Positions 19,547-27,735 of a DNA stretch of 64,000 nt are shown piece by piece. The stretch spans positions 124,001-188,000 of the forward strand of contig NZ_JAPFQN010000004.1 in NCBI RefSeq assembly GCF_026241165.1, read 5' to 3'. This DNA is from Mangrovivirga halotolerans. Its GTDB lineage: Bacteria > Bacteroidota > Bacteroidia > Cytophagales > Cyclobacteriaceae. A program made the translations under genes and the position numbers. The notes under the pieces are model-generated. The model saw only the letters and a program-made list of their open reading frames with translations. It was not told the origin of the DNA and ran no database searches. Numbering within the stretch: position 1 is the first letter of the stretch; the number at the start of each line of letters is the position of its first letter.

Positions 19547-22474
19547 TTAGTGTTTACTTCTAAAAGTTGCAAATCCCATGTTCCTTGCTTTAATATAATC
19601 TTTTAACACCTGTTTATTTGCTGTGATGTATTCCCGCATCAAAGGCTTCCACCAGTCATTTTCTTTTGGATGGTCGATGATCTGCCTGCTGGTATTAATT
19701 AGATTATCTCTTTTAGTATTTCCTGTTTTTTGTTTCCCCAATTTAAAAGAATTGACTTTTAAATCTCCTTGCAAGGAATCATCCATCCCTGTCAAGCGGT
19801 CTTGACCTGATAATACATTAACTTGATGTGTTGTAAAGCTAGGAGCATTAGCTGCTATTGCCCTATCCATTGCGGTCAATACAGCTGCATATGTTAATTT
19901 ATTACCGGTAAAGGAAGGATCAGTTTGAATGGTCGTGATATGCTGGATAAATTGCATCCTTAATGTGGTAAGCTCCAGATAAATGGATTCTCTTTCTTGT
20001 AGCGTTTTTGCTTTTTTAGTTCTTTCGGCTAAATTATTTAAATTCCGGGCAGCCTCTTCAAACTCAAACGATCTTAGTGGTTGTTGAACTGAAACCAAAC
20101 CACTATTAGCTACATTTAGTATCTGATTTAATTTATTGCCGATATAAGGGTTATTCCCATTTATTTCTGAGGATGCAATAAGTTCTTGTTTCCCATTTAA
20201 AAACATCCGGGCACGAGTAGGTGATTGATTAAGGGCGACCAATAAGTCAGCTACCTGGTTTAGAGACTCAGCGGTTTCATTAATATTAGCCTGTAAATCT
20301 GGTTTTTCGCCAGTGGCATAACCTTGAGTCAGTATCTCCTTTCCCATTTCTAAATTCTCAGCAGCATGGTTACTGCGTTGCTCAGTCAGACCATCCTGAT
20401 AACCAACTTTAGCTTTTTTGGAACCCCATACAGCCAGCATTTTCTCCTTAATCATTTTATCAGCTTCTACTGCCAGCTTAAAACCTAAACCGAAGAACAC
20501 ACTGTTTTTATGGTCTTTTGAAATTTGAGAGTGAGAAGGTCCAGCCACTGCCTTTGCAGGAGTGTTTTCTAATATTTTGCTTCTTTTTTTAGCCTCTTCC
20601 AGACGGGATTTTTCCAGATTTTTGTCTTGCCCCAACATTTCCATTGTGGGCTGAACATAATCATCCAATTGACCATTATTAGCTTTTATTCGCTGGCTGG
20701 ACTCCAAAACCTCTACCATACTTGTGTTAGCTACATTACTTTCTAAAACAAGTGAGTCTACCTGATCAGCTAGAGGAAGCATTGCATTTTGATGAATCAA
20801 TACACTAATTTCATATATAGCATCTTTTATCTCATTAGGATATTTATCATAAATAAATTCCATAACCTTATTACTGCCTTTCAGAACAGCTGTAAAACCT
20901 ATGTTTCTTGCAAATGAATTAGCAAGCCCATACCCTAAGCCTAAATGTTTTTTTAATATGGCTTCGTTTTGTTCATCGGATAGGCCTCCATCGACTTGTG
21001 AACTTAAACTTTCCATAAACCTATTCATAGCCTTAATTTCATCTAAGCTAGCCGGATATTTAGGTGGTTGCCTCAGCATATGCACCATTTCGTGCCCGAC
21101 AGATTCTACTGTGTCTAAAGATGAAAAAGAGCCTGTGGCGAGTGCTTTTCGTTTGTCTTTGGTTCCAGGTGTTGCTCCTGGTACTTCTACTTCAGGGCTA
21201 AAGGACTGGATTTCTATTTTCCCTTCCATATTTTCTAATTCAGGAAAGGTGCCCTTCATCTCATTATTAAGCATTTCCTCAGCCGCTATTTCCACATAAT
21301 TTGAATGGGCAAATAGATCTTCAATGGCATGCATGGCCGCTCCAAAATGCAAGAATCCCTCTTCGTTTCTGCCTTTTTCTGCTGCTAAAGTTAATCTTTT
21401 TTCCACATGCTGATTCGTACGCCTGATATAACCCATTACTCCTGAACTATCTACATCAAAAATACCCATGTCACTTCCTGTAACCGCTTTAGCATCTGGT
21501 TCGGTAGAAGGTACTTTTGTTTTTAGATGATTAGGCACCGGAGCTGACTTTTCCGGGTTCACATAGTCTGCAGATTCCAGTTCAGGACTGATCTTTGGAG
21601 GTGTACTACTATATTCTGAGTCTTTGATGGCACCGACAGGACTATCCAGGTGTTCTGATAAAATGTAAAATCCCATTTGTTCTGAGGTAGGTGCCTTGCC
21701 AAATTTTTGATATGCTACATAATTTAGCATGGCATAAACTGTATCAGCTCCTAATACTTCCATAGCAGATGGCACAAAGCCCTGGTTGACATCACGCATC
21801 CAGTTACCATAGTAGATCATACTGGCTTCGTCCTGTGAAAAATCCCCGTTATCAGTCAAGGCATTACGGGAAGCACTTTCATGTAATGGTGCTTCAAATC
21901 GCTGGACCACCTGAGAACTACTTTGTTGTTGATTCAATTTTTTAGGCTCCTCAGCATGTTCTTCAACTTTAAACTGTACAGCCTTTTCACCCATCTCATC
22001 TGCTTCTTTCTCTAAGGCAGGATCATCATTTATGTGAGCTCCTTTGGCCTGTGTAGTGGCTTTTACTCTTCCTTGCCTCTGTTGAACAACATGGGTAAGC
22101 TCATGGCCAATCAATTTCTGACCCGATTTAGTGTCAGGATTATATTGACCAGGTGCAAAATGGATATCATTTCCCTGTGCAAATGCCTTTGCTCCCATAG
22201 TAGTTGCTTCCGGAGAGTCTTTGTGCACATTTACATTTGAAAAATCTGTTCCAAACGAATTTTCCATTTTATGTTTTACATCACCAGGAAGGGAAGAATT
22301 GTTTGTATTTGAACCTGGTGGAGGAGCCGTATTATTCATGTCTAACACACCACTTTTCAGGAGTTGTTTGACCTTGTTTTTATTATTTTTATCAGATTGC
22401 TTAGACCGCTTTTTATTTTGGTCTTCTCTTTTTGCGTACTCCACAGAAAAAAATGTAATGGTTGAAGAAATCAA
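19547..22474 (-). CDS. DUF4157-leader protein with Het-C-like domain
   Basis: 975 residues. The leader (1-170) has the same layout as in the gene at 13952, including HELTHVVQQ (His124, Glu125, His128). After VVQRF (~189-193) comes a region with [11 protein letters not shown] (221-231) and [20 protein letters not shown] (377-396; His382, Glu385, Asp386, His390), the pattern of Het-C heterokaryon-incompatibility proteins, which resemble zinc-dependent phospholipase C/S1-P1-like helical enzymes. A further GHEMVHML (~463-470) could complete a metal site. The last ~450 residues are helical with no recognised family. I infer a secreted or injected effector with a swapped cargo domain; membrane or lipid attack is plausible but unproven. 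No immunity gene is recognised next to it. Confidence 0.83.
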   Translation of the reverse strand: MISSTITFFSVEYAKREDQNKKRSKQSDKNNKNKVKQLLKSGVLDMNNTAPPPGSNTNNSSLPGDVKHKMENSFGTDFSNVNVHKDSPEATTMGAKAFAQGNDIHFAPGQYNPDTKSGQKLIGHELTHVVQQRQGRVKATTQAKGAHINDDPALEKEADEMGEKAVQFKVEEHAEEPKKLNQQQSSSQVVQRFEAPLHESASRNALTDNGDFSQDEASMIYYGNWMRDVNQGFVPSAMEVLGADTVYAMLNYVAYQKFGKAPTSEQMGFYILSEHLDSPVGAIKDSEYSSTPPKISPELESADYVNPEKSAPVPNHLKTKVPSTEPDAKAVTGSDMGIFDVDSSGVMGYIRRTNQHVEKRLTLAAEKGRNEEGFLHFGAAMHAIEDLFAHSNYVEIAAEEMLNNEMKGTFPELENMEGKIEIQSFSPEVEVPGATPGTKDKRKALATGSFSSLDTVESVGHEMVHMLRQPPKYPASLDEIKAMNRFMESLSSQVDGGLSDEQNEAILKKHLGLGYGLANSFARNIGFTAVLKGSNKVMEFIYDKYPNEIKDAIYEISVLIHQNAMLPLADQVDSLVLESNVANTSMVEVLESSQRIKANNGQLDDYVQPTMEMLGQDKNLEKSRLEEAKKRSKILENTPAKAVAGPSHSQISKDHKNSVFFGLGFKLAVEADKMIKEKMLAVWGSKKAKVGYQDGLTEQRSNHAAENLEMGKEILTQGYATGEKPDLQANINETAESLNQVADLLVALNQSPTRARMFLNGKQELIASSEINGNNPYIGNKLNQILNVANSGLVSVQQPLRSFEFEEAARNLNNLAERTKKAKTLQERESIYLELTTLRMQFIQHITTIQTDPSFTGNKLTYAAVLTAMDRAIAANAPSFTTHQVNVLSGQDRLTGMDDSLQGDLKVNSFKLGKQKTGNTKRDNLINTSRQIIDHPKENDWWKPLMREYITANKQVLKDYIKARNMGFATFRSKH

Positions 22475-22900
22475 AATTATATGTTTGAAGACTATATTCC
22501 AAAAGGGGTTTGATATTTTATTTAAGTCTTTATTCCAACGCTAATGCCAAAAGTTTATAGATATTTTCAGTACTGATCCTGAAAGGATAATATGATAATT
22601 AAAGCTAATATTTATGACAAAAAATACTCCCACCTTCAATCAGATTTTTCCTTGCTGCTACTAGCACAAAACAAGAGAAATGAAAGTTATTGAGTTATTA
22701 GTTATTAAGTGATTAGTACGCTAGACTCGAAATTGAAGAACCTCATGGATGCTGACAGGCTGTGCCTCGTCAGTAGGAAGACAAATACTGATGAGCTAAA
22801 GCTATCAGCATCTAAGGAAATGAAGAGAAGAAAAATTCATTCACATTTTCAAAGAAGAATTGAAATAAACTTCTTTACCCATATTAAACAAAAATATTCC
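22475..22900. repeat. Duplicated DUF4157 upstream region and composite repeat words
   Basis: 22475-22780 is the paralogous copy of 16001-16330, including the shared words 'aggataatatgataattaaa' and 'aatactcccaccttcaatc'. It ends with a hairpin at about 22753-22774 (CTGACAGGCTGTGCCTCGTC). The short open frame across 22709-22957 mixes these repeat words and is not a credible gene. Confidence 0.75.
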
Positions 22901-22907
22901 CATCACA

Positions 22908-23013
22908 ACCGACTCTCAAAAACAAAAACCTTCCCTTCCTCTTTATTAATCAAATAAAACGACACATCATACATATCCTTTTTTTAGGGTAAAAACCTTC
23001 CGGCTGATCCGAC
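22908..23013 (-). pseudogene. Fragment of the 3' end of the lipoprotein gene at 27258
   Basis: This ~106-bp stretch matches 27263-27368 in the same orientation. Translated on the minus strand it covers the end of that lipoprotein (QPEGF, then MYDVSFYLI, KEEGKVFVFES), but a 1-base deletion between those parts shifts the frame and no start is present. It is therefore a decayed partial copy. The two copies form a direct repeat that brackets the 4.2-kb zincin/lipoprotein/GxxExxY island. Confidence 0.85.
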
Positions 23014-23114
23014 ACTATTTTTAACCCTTATTTTATTATTTGTAAACAAACGCTTACTTCCGTTTACTAACGGCTAAATATTATAGGATAGGTTTCTTTT
23101 TAAAAAATTCGTAA

Positions 23115-23122
23115 TACCTTTG
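23115..23122 (+). promoter_or_regulatory. Candidate -7 element (TAnnTTTG) of the zincin operon
   Basis: TACCTTTG fits the Bacteroidota -7 consensus TAnnTTTG. A clear -33 TTG is not seen at the ideal distance. It overlaps the most upstream in-frame ATG at 23120, which supports using the ATG at 23204 as the real start. Confidence 0.5.
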
Positions 23123-23203
23123 AAGCATCAACCAAAACATGGATTCTGGGATATCCCATATTTCAGGATACCACTTTTATACAATCAAAAATATTTATCA
23201 ACG

Positions 23204-24913
23204 ATGATTACAAGAATTTATCGTGCAGGCTTTTTATGTCTAATTACGATCTTTTTATTTAATTCCTGTCAGGATGAGCGATTACTGCCAGAAGTTGAAA
23301 TGCACGAAAAACTTTTCGGTGAAAAACTGGAAAACCCTTATTCTGTAGAAAACATGCAGAAGGCCTGGGATAATGTAAAGCCTGAGCTATCGAAATCAGG
23401 TAGGTTTAATGTAGAAAACGTCAATATTACTACTACTCATTATTATGTGAGGTTCTTACCAAAAGATTCTATTGAGTTAGATATTCTTTTAAAAGATACA
23501 GTGCTGGAATTATATACGTATCCGTTAGATTATGAGCAGACGATTTCCGGAGAATTTAATTATCATGATCCTTCCATACCATTAGATAAGCCTACTTATC
23601 AATACACCGTAGTTTTAGCAGATTATGACTTCCCTAATATCGATTATGAGATACTTGATGAGTTGTTTTTACCAGATGAAATCGGACATACTCCTGGTGG
23701 AAGAGTTGTTTATCCAATAGAACCATGTATTCAACCGTACTTGGTAAATGAAGCAATGAGGATTACCCAGAATTATTCTGAAATTGCTCCAATAGAAGAT
23801 TGTGGTGGGGGGAATTCCGGAGGAGGTGGATCGTATGGGGGCGGATCCTCAGGAGGTGGATCTACCGGAGAATGTCGCAGGTGTCCCAAAGGGCAGATAC
23901 TGGTAGAAAACCCTTACAGTGGTAAAATATTTCGGGATGGAAAATTTTATGATGGTGTTCCTAAAGTAAAAGCCAGGGCCAGGAAATGGTTTAAAATCAA
24001 AACCGCATATACAAACGATGATGGTGAGTTTGTAATCAAACATGTATTTGGAGGGAATAGAGAGGTTAATTATGGAATAAAATATTCCAATCATCATGCA
24101 TTGGTAAGGCCCGTTGCAGTAGGCTTTGGGCCTGCATTTTTAAACGGCCCCAAACAAAGTGGACCCTGGGAATATCGATCAAACAGGGGTAGCAGATCTT
24201 ATTTATGGGGTACAATTATGAGGGGAGTGTATGATTATCACTATATTTGGGCACCAAAATTTAATATAGGACGGCCACCGAATGACATAAAGATCAGGGC
24301 ATGTGCAGGGAATGATTGTGGTTCTATGAATATGTTACACAAAATTACCGAGGTTCCTACCGGAGGACTTGGGCGATGGGTTTTTTCGGATATTAGGATT
24401 GGAAATAAAGATGATGAGTATAACACATTATATAAAACAGTAATTCATGAATTAGGACATGCTGCCCATTGGAATCTTGTAGGAGACTGGGTTCCGGATA
24501 AAACATGGAACATGATGTTCTCGAAGAAAATGGTGAGAGAAGCATGGGCATCTGGGATAGCTGATGAAGTTCATTATTTCAAATTCCCTGTAATTGGTAG
24601 ATGGTATGATCCTTGTTTTATTAATAATAAAAATGGGAATTATGGTGTGAATGCAATGATTGATGATGGATACCCACGAGTTCTAGTAAGAGATTTAATT
24701 GATACTACGAATGAATTTAATCCATTAAGAAGAGAATGTGATTTAAATGATCAAGTATATGGTTTCACTTTGTCAGAAGTGTTCTATGCTCTAAAAGGTG
24801 CGAATTCAAATAAAACTAATACCGCCATGAGTGAATGGCGGGACAATTTGATTTATAAACGACCAAACCAAAAGATTAACCTTATTAACTACTTTCAACA
24901 ATGGGAAAAATAA
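23204..24913 (+). CDS. Zincin-like metalloprotease lipoprotein
   Basis: 569 residues from the ATG at 23204, which puts a lipoprotein signal at the very N-terminus (MITRIYRAGFLCLITIFLFNSC, Cys22). A Gly/Ser-rich linker lies at about 201-222 (GGGNSGGGGSYGGGSSGGG). Next comes a beta-rich segment with CRRCPKG and a carboxypeptidase-regulatory-like stretch (AYTNDDGEFVIK). The zinc motif HELGH is at 415-419, followed about 27 residues later by REAWASGIADE, which could supply a third Glu ligand as in gluzincins. The exact family is not recognised. The stop overlaps the next gene by 13 nt (QQWEK* against MGKIN), so it heads an operon of four small paralogous lipoproteins that may be its surface partners. 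Confidence 0.82.
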   Translation: MITRIYRAGFLCLITIFLFNSCQDERLLPEVEMHEKLFGEKLENPYSVENMQKAWDNVKPELSKSGRFNVENVNITTTHYYVRFLPKDSIELDILLKDTVLELYTYPLDYEQTISGEFNYHDPSIPLDKPTYQYTVVLADYDFPNIDYEILDELFLPDEIGHTPGGRVVYPIEPCIQPYLVNEAMRITQNYSEIAPIEDCGGGNSGGGGSYGGGSSGGGSTGECRRCPKGQILVENPYSGKIFRDGKFYDGVPKVKARARKWFKIKTAYTNDDGEFVIKHVFGGNREVNYGIKYSNHHALVRPVAVGFGPAFLNGPKQSGPWEYRSNRGSRSYLWGTIMRGVYDYHYIWAPKFNIGRPPNDIKIRACAGNDCGSMNMLHKITEVPTGGLGRWVFSDIRIGNKDDEYNTLYKTVIHELGHAAHWNLVGDWVPDKTWNMMFSKKMVREAWASGIADEVHYFKFPVIGRWYDPCFINNKNGNYGVNAMIDDGYPRVLVRDLIDTTNEFNPLRRECDLNDQVYGFTLSEVFYALKGANSNKTNTAMSEWRDNLIYKRPNQKINLINYFQQWEK

Positions 24914-25284
24914 ATTTTACAGTTTTATCAATTCTGCTACTTATATGTTGCGATGTTGAACCACACGATGCAGATGATTACGAGTTCAGGATCTTAAATA
25001 GTACAGATAGTGAAGTGCTTTTCAAAAGTTTTAACATTGGTGAAGAAAGTGGGTATATAGAAATAAAAGTAAATGAATCTTTATTCATAAGCGGCGGTGG
25101 TATTTTAAGAGTTGATTCAGTTAGATTCAAAATTGAAAATCCACTTGATTCAATAACTTTTGTGAATAATTATCATGGTGGAGATCTCAATGATGTAAAT
25201 CATTTTTTTAATTATTCTAATTGGAAAGAAAAAAACATTAATAAATACTACTATATATTAACTAAGGAAGATTTTGAAAGGTAA
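24901..25284 (+). CDS. Small lipoprotein, tandem family member 1
   Basis: 127 residues with signal sequence MGKINFTVLSILLLICC (lipobox LICC) then DVEPHDADDYEF. Shared family signatures with the next three genes are C-x(2-3)-PH near the N-terminus, NxTxSE, a central GGGI followed by VDS, and a C-terminal YxLTxEDFE/K. The first codons lie inside the end of the zincin gene (13-nt overlap), implying translational coupling. The family is not one I know. Between this member and the second lies a decayed GxxExxY cassette. Confidence 0.82.
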   Translation: MGKINFTVLSILLLICCDVEPHDADDYEFRILNSTDSEVLFKSFNIGEESGYIEIKVNESLFISGGGILRVDSVRFKIENPLDSITFVNNYHGGDLNDVNHFFNYSNWKEKNINKYYYILTKEDFER

Positions 25285-25631
25285 TGTAATTAAGTGCCCA
25301 AAAGGTCCTTGGATCCTTACTAAGATAGGATGTTTTCAATTGTGACTTTGAGGATAGGTTCATCGATTGCCTGAACTTTTTAAATGCTGACATGCGATAG
25401 CATCGTCAGTAAGGATGCATAAGATTCATATTATGATAGGATATCAGAATCATATATAAAACATAAAGACTTAACTCATTCAGTAATTGATTATGCAGTG
25501 AAGGTGCATTTAACATTAGGGCGTGGTCTTACTTAAGTTTTGATTTTTTTATATCGGATTCAAGATTACTTCGCATTACAGAAAGTGATTTATCAAAAAA
25601 ATACTAGCTAATGAATTGAATAAAAATAGCC
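25285..25631. mobile_element. Decayed GxxExxY cassette with a nested hairpin
   Basis: Relative to the intact cassette at 26784-27257, the left end is still visible (TGCCTGAACT at about 25370, 'aaggatgcataagattcata', 'atgataggatatcagaa'), but a hairpin CTGACATGCGATAGCATCGT...G (25387-25409) sits in the subterminal region where the intact copy has only a few bases. The right end is lost. The element lies between lipoprotein paralogs 1 and 2. Confidence 0.78.
25456..25628 (+). pseudogene. GxxExxY nuclease pseudogene
   Basis: The sequence aligns codon by codon with the start of the gene at 26838: KHKDLTHSVIDYAVKVHLTLG against KHKELTHAVIGCAMKVHSTLG. The ATG has become ATA (25456-25458). A ~50-base unrelated stretch with a stop interrupts the frame after LGRG, then QKVIYQK (against QEVIYQQ) and ANELNKNS follow. 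Everything downstream, including the D and ExK residues, is gone. Confidence 0.85.
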
Positions 25632-26015
25632 ATGAGAAAAATAATTAAACTTTTCTTAATCGTAATTACAACAGCAAGTTGTATAACTGATCCACATAGT
25701 TCTCTTGATCCTAAATATTATATAGTTAATAAAACTACTTCCGAACTTCTTTTCAGAAGTCATAATCTGGGTTTGATGGATGCTTCATTTACTCAAATAA
25801 AACCTGAAGAATTGGTTAATACAGGTGGTGGCGGGATATTAGGAGTAGATTCAGTTCAGTTTGTCCATGTGGATTTGGCGGATACTATATGGTTTAGAAA
25901 TCATTTTAATGGAGGAGATACCAACAACCCTAACCATTTTTTCAATGGTATAAACTGGGAAAAAATTGGTAAGAGAAGCTTTCAGTATACCCTAACCAAT
26001 GAGGATTTTGAATAG
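25632..26015 (+). CDS. Small lipoprotein, tandem family member 2
   Basis: 127 residues: signal MRKIIKLFLIVITTASC with Cys17, then ITDPHSSLDPKYYIVNKTTSELLF, central TGGGGILGVDSVQF, and C-terminus YTLTNEDFE. The last six codons and stop are read in another frame as the start of member 3: 'aatgaggattttgaatag' gives NEDFE* in one frame and MRILNR in the next. The overlap is 17 nt. It probably shares a transcript with the zincin gene unless the decayed cassette upstream interrupts it. Confidence 0.83.
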   Translation: MRKIIKLFLIVITTASCITDPHSSLDPKYYIVNKTTSELLFRSHNLGLMDASFTQIKPEELVNTGGGGILGVDSVQFVHVDLADTIWFRNHFNGGDTNNPNHFFNGINWEKIGKRSFQYTLTNEDFE

Positions 26016-26397
26016 GATTTTGATTTTAAGCATTTTTGGAGTCTTTTCATTTTTGCTTTCATGTGTAATTGAACCACATAATGCAGATGAACCAAAATAT
26101 TATGTGAAAAATAATACTTCAGAAAATATATTATGGGATAGTTATAATTCTGGAATAAATCGGGCTCAACCATTAAAAATAGATATAGAACAAGATATTT
26201 TTACTGGTGGTGGAGGAATAACAACTGTTGATTCAGTGATTTTTATTAAGGAGGAAGCAAATGATACCTTGATTTACAGGCATCCGGTTTATGGTAATAG
26301 TCAAACTAAAACTAATCATTTTTTCGAAAGAGAAAACTGGATTGAATTATCTGCGAATAATTACTATTTCATACTTACAGATGAAGATTTTAAATAA
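25999..26397 (+). CDS. Small lipoprotein, tandem family member 3
   Basis: 132 residues: MRILNRILILSIFGVFSFLLSC (lipobox LLSC, Cys22), VIEPHNADEPKYYVKNNTSENILW, GGGGITTVDSVIF, and C-terminus FILTDEDFK. Its start is embedded in the end of member 2 and its own end holds the start of member 4, each time with a 17-nt overlap. No function is recognised. Confidence 0.83.
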   Translation: MRILNRILILSIFGVFSFLLSCVIEPHNADEPKYYVKNNTSENILWDSYNSGINRAQPLKIDIEQDIFTGGGGITTVDSVIFIKEEANDTLIYRHPVYGNSQTKTNHFFERENWIELSANNYYFILTDEDFK

Positions 26398-26767
26398 GAT
26401 AGGATTAGTTATCTGGATATTGACAATAGCGTCATGTGTAATTGAACCTCACAATATTAATGAAATAGAATTTTACTTTTTGAATAAAACATCCTCAGAA
26501 CTACATTATAAAATCAGTTACAATGGGAATCAAAGCCACTATGTGCCATTAGAGATAAATGGCAAAGATTACACAAGTGCTGGAGGTATTCTTGGGACTG
26601 ATTCAATTGTTTTTATAAAAGTGAATACCTTAGACACTCTTAAATTTGTAAATGAATTACACGGAGAAGATTCTATTATTTATAATAATGTATATGATTT
26701 CTCTAGCTGGGTTAAAAAAGAACATAATAATTATTTCTATACCCTAACCGATGAGGATTTTGAATGA
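26381..26767 (+). CDS. Small lipoprotein, tandem family member 4
   Basis: 128 residues from the ATG at 26381, which lies in 'gatgaagattttaaataaga', the end of member 3. A more upstream in-frame ATG exists (26291), but it would give a charged extension before the signal, while MKILNKIGLVIWILTIASC (Cys19) matches MRILNR of member 3. The body has VIEPHNINEIEFYFLNKTSSELHY, AGGILGTDSIVF and the C-terminus YTLTDEDFE. Its end again carries an out-of-frame ATG AGG ATT TTG AAT (26751), now followed after nine codons by a stop, as if a fifth member had been lost where the GxxExxY cassette begins. Confidence 0.83.
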   Translation: MKILNKIGLVIWILTIASCVIEPHNINEIEFYFLNKTSSELHYKISYNGNQSHYVPLEINGKDYTSAGGILGTDSIVFIKVNTLDTLKFVNELHGEDSIIYNNVYDFSSWVKKEHNNYFYTLTDEDFE

Positions 26768-26783
26768 ATATAGGAATTGAAAT

Positions 26784-27257
26784 TGTCTGAACTAGGATGA
26801 GTAAGATGCATAAGATGATAGGATATCAGAACTAAAAATGAAACATAAAGAGTTAACTCATGCAGTAATTGGTTGTGCGATGAAAGTACACTCAACCTTA
26901 GGGTCAGGATTCCAGGAAGTAATTTATCAGCAAGCCTTAGCGATAGAATTAGCAAACAGCAATATTGAATTTGAAAGAGAAAAGGAGATGGATATTTTCT
27001 ATTCAGGAGAATGTATCGGAACTCGAAGAGTAGATTTTTTAATTGATGGATTTTTAATAGTGGAGTTAAAAGCAATTTCAGTGATAGATGATAGTCATGT
27101 CGCTCAAACAATGAATTATTGTGAAGCATTTGATGTTTCCTTAGGATTACTATTAAACTTTGGTTCTAAGAAACTAGAGTTCAAAAGAATTTATAATACC
27201 AACCACGAAGAAAACTCATCCTACAATCCTTATATCCTATAAATCCTAGTTCAGACA
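26784..27257. mobile_element. GxxExxY gene cassette with perfect 15-bp terminal inverted repeats
   Basis: TGTCTGAACTAGGAT at 26784-26798 is the exact reverse complement of ATCCTAGTTCAGACA at 27243-27257. Subterminal GGAT-containing words follow inside both ends ('gatgataggatat' left, 'atatcctataaatcc' right). The 474-bp cassette holds only the GxxExxY gene and ends one base before the stop codon of the lipoprotein gene at 27258. No target duplication is evident. The right-end word recurs in non-coding repeats near 44.65, 58.05 and 58.87 kb. Confidence 0.75.
26838..27242 (+). CDS. GxxExxY protein (PD-(D/E)XK nuclease superfamily)
   Basis: 134 residues. It starts MKHKELTHAVIGCAMKVH and carries the defining GxxExxY motif as G24-F-Q-E27-V-I-Y30. 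A PD-(D/E)XK-like core follows with VDFLID (Asp66) and VELKA (Glu76-Leu-Lys78), then HVAQTMNY. The family is placed in the PD-(D/E)XK nuclease clan, though its activity is not established. It is the only gene in a small inverted-repeat-bounded cassette, and a decayed second copy lies 1.4 kb upstream, both just behind members of the lipoprotein family. I infer that the protein may act on its own cassette ends. Confidence 0.9.
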   Translation: MKHKELTHAVIGCAMKVHSTLGSGFQEVIYQQALAIELANSNIEFEREKEMDIFYSGECIGTRRVDFLIDGFLIVELKAISVIDDSHVAQTMNYCEAFDVSLGLLLNFGSKKLEFKRIYNTNHEENSSYNPYIL

Positions 27258-27671
27258 TTACCACTGACTCTCAAAAACAAAAACCTTCCCTTCCTCTTTA
27301 TGAATCAAATAAAACGACACATCATACATGTCCTTTTTATACGGCACAAAGCCTTCTGGTTGACCCGCCATAAACCACTCAGGGAAATTAAGTCCGTTGA
27401 CATGCATATCCACGCTACCTCTTCGTAGGGAATTTTGAGAGATAAACCCTTCGATCCACTCCTCTGAGGCATCGAGCTCCATGAAAAGCGTATATTCTTT
27501 AAAAAGATGAGCCGACTGCCAGTACTTGGCATTTATGGGAGTGACCTCTTCCGAAGGATTAATACCCAGCCAGTGATCCAACGCTTCTTCCGGATCAGTG
27601 GTGTTGACCTCCTGGCAGGAAACTAAAAAGATTGACAAAGCACAAAAAAATAATCGGGTTAAATATTTCAT
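27258..27671 (-). CDS. Small lipoprotein of unknown function
   Basis: 137 residues: signal MKYLTRLFFCALSIFLVSC with Cys19, then QEVNTTDPEEALDHWLGINPSEEVTPINAKYWQSA and a C-terminus ending in KVFVFESQW. No family is recognised. Its 3' end is duplicated as the frameshifted fragment at 22908-23013, and the GxxExxY cassette abuts its stop codon. It is 64 bases downstream of the VIT/MSEP gene region boundary on the same strand but a candidate terminator at 27693 separates them. Confidence 0.75.
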   Translation of the reverse strand: MKYLTRLFFCALSIFLVSCQEVNTTDPEEALDHWLGINPSEEVTPINAKYWQSAHLFKEYTLFMELDASEEWIEGFISQNSLRRGSVDMHVNGLNFPEWFMAGQPEGFVPYKKDMYDVSFYLIHKEEGKVFVFESQW

Positions 27672-27692
27672 AGGTTAAAGTAAATTCTTTTT

Positions 27693-27724
27693 CAAAAAGA
27701 GGGGATGCAGCATGCTACACCCCC
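27693..27724 (-). terminator. Candidate terminator of the exosortase/VIT operon
   Basis: On the minus strand GGGGTGTAGCA pairs with TGCTGCATCCCC (one bulge, one G-U pair) and is followed by TCTTTTT. It begins 12 bases after the stop at 27736. Confidence 0.65.
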
Positions 27725-27735
27725 GTTGATCAATA

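Noticed and set aside
13952-22474. Complete extracellular contractile injection system locus
   Set aside because: Only DUF4157-leader proteins are present; no sheath, tube, spike, baseplate or AAA+ genes are seen in the window.
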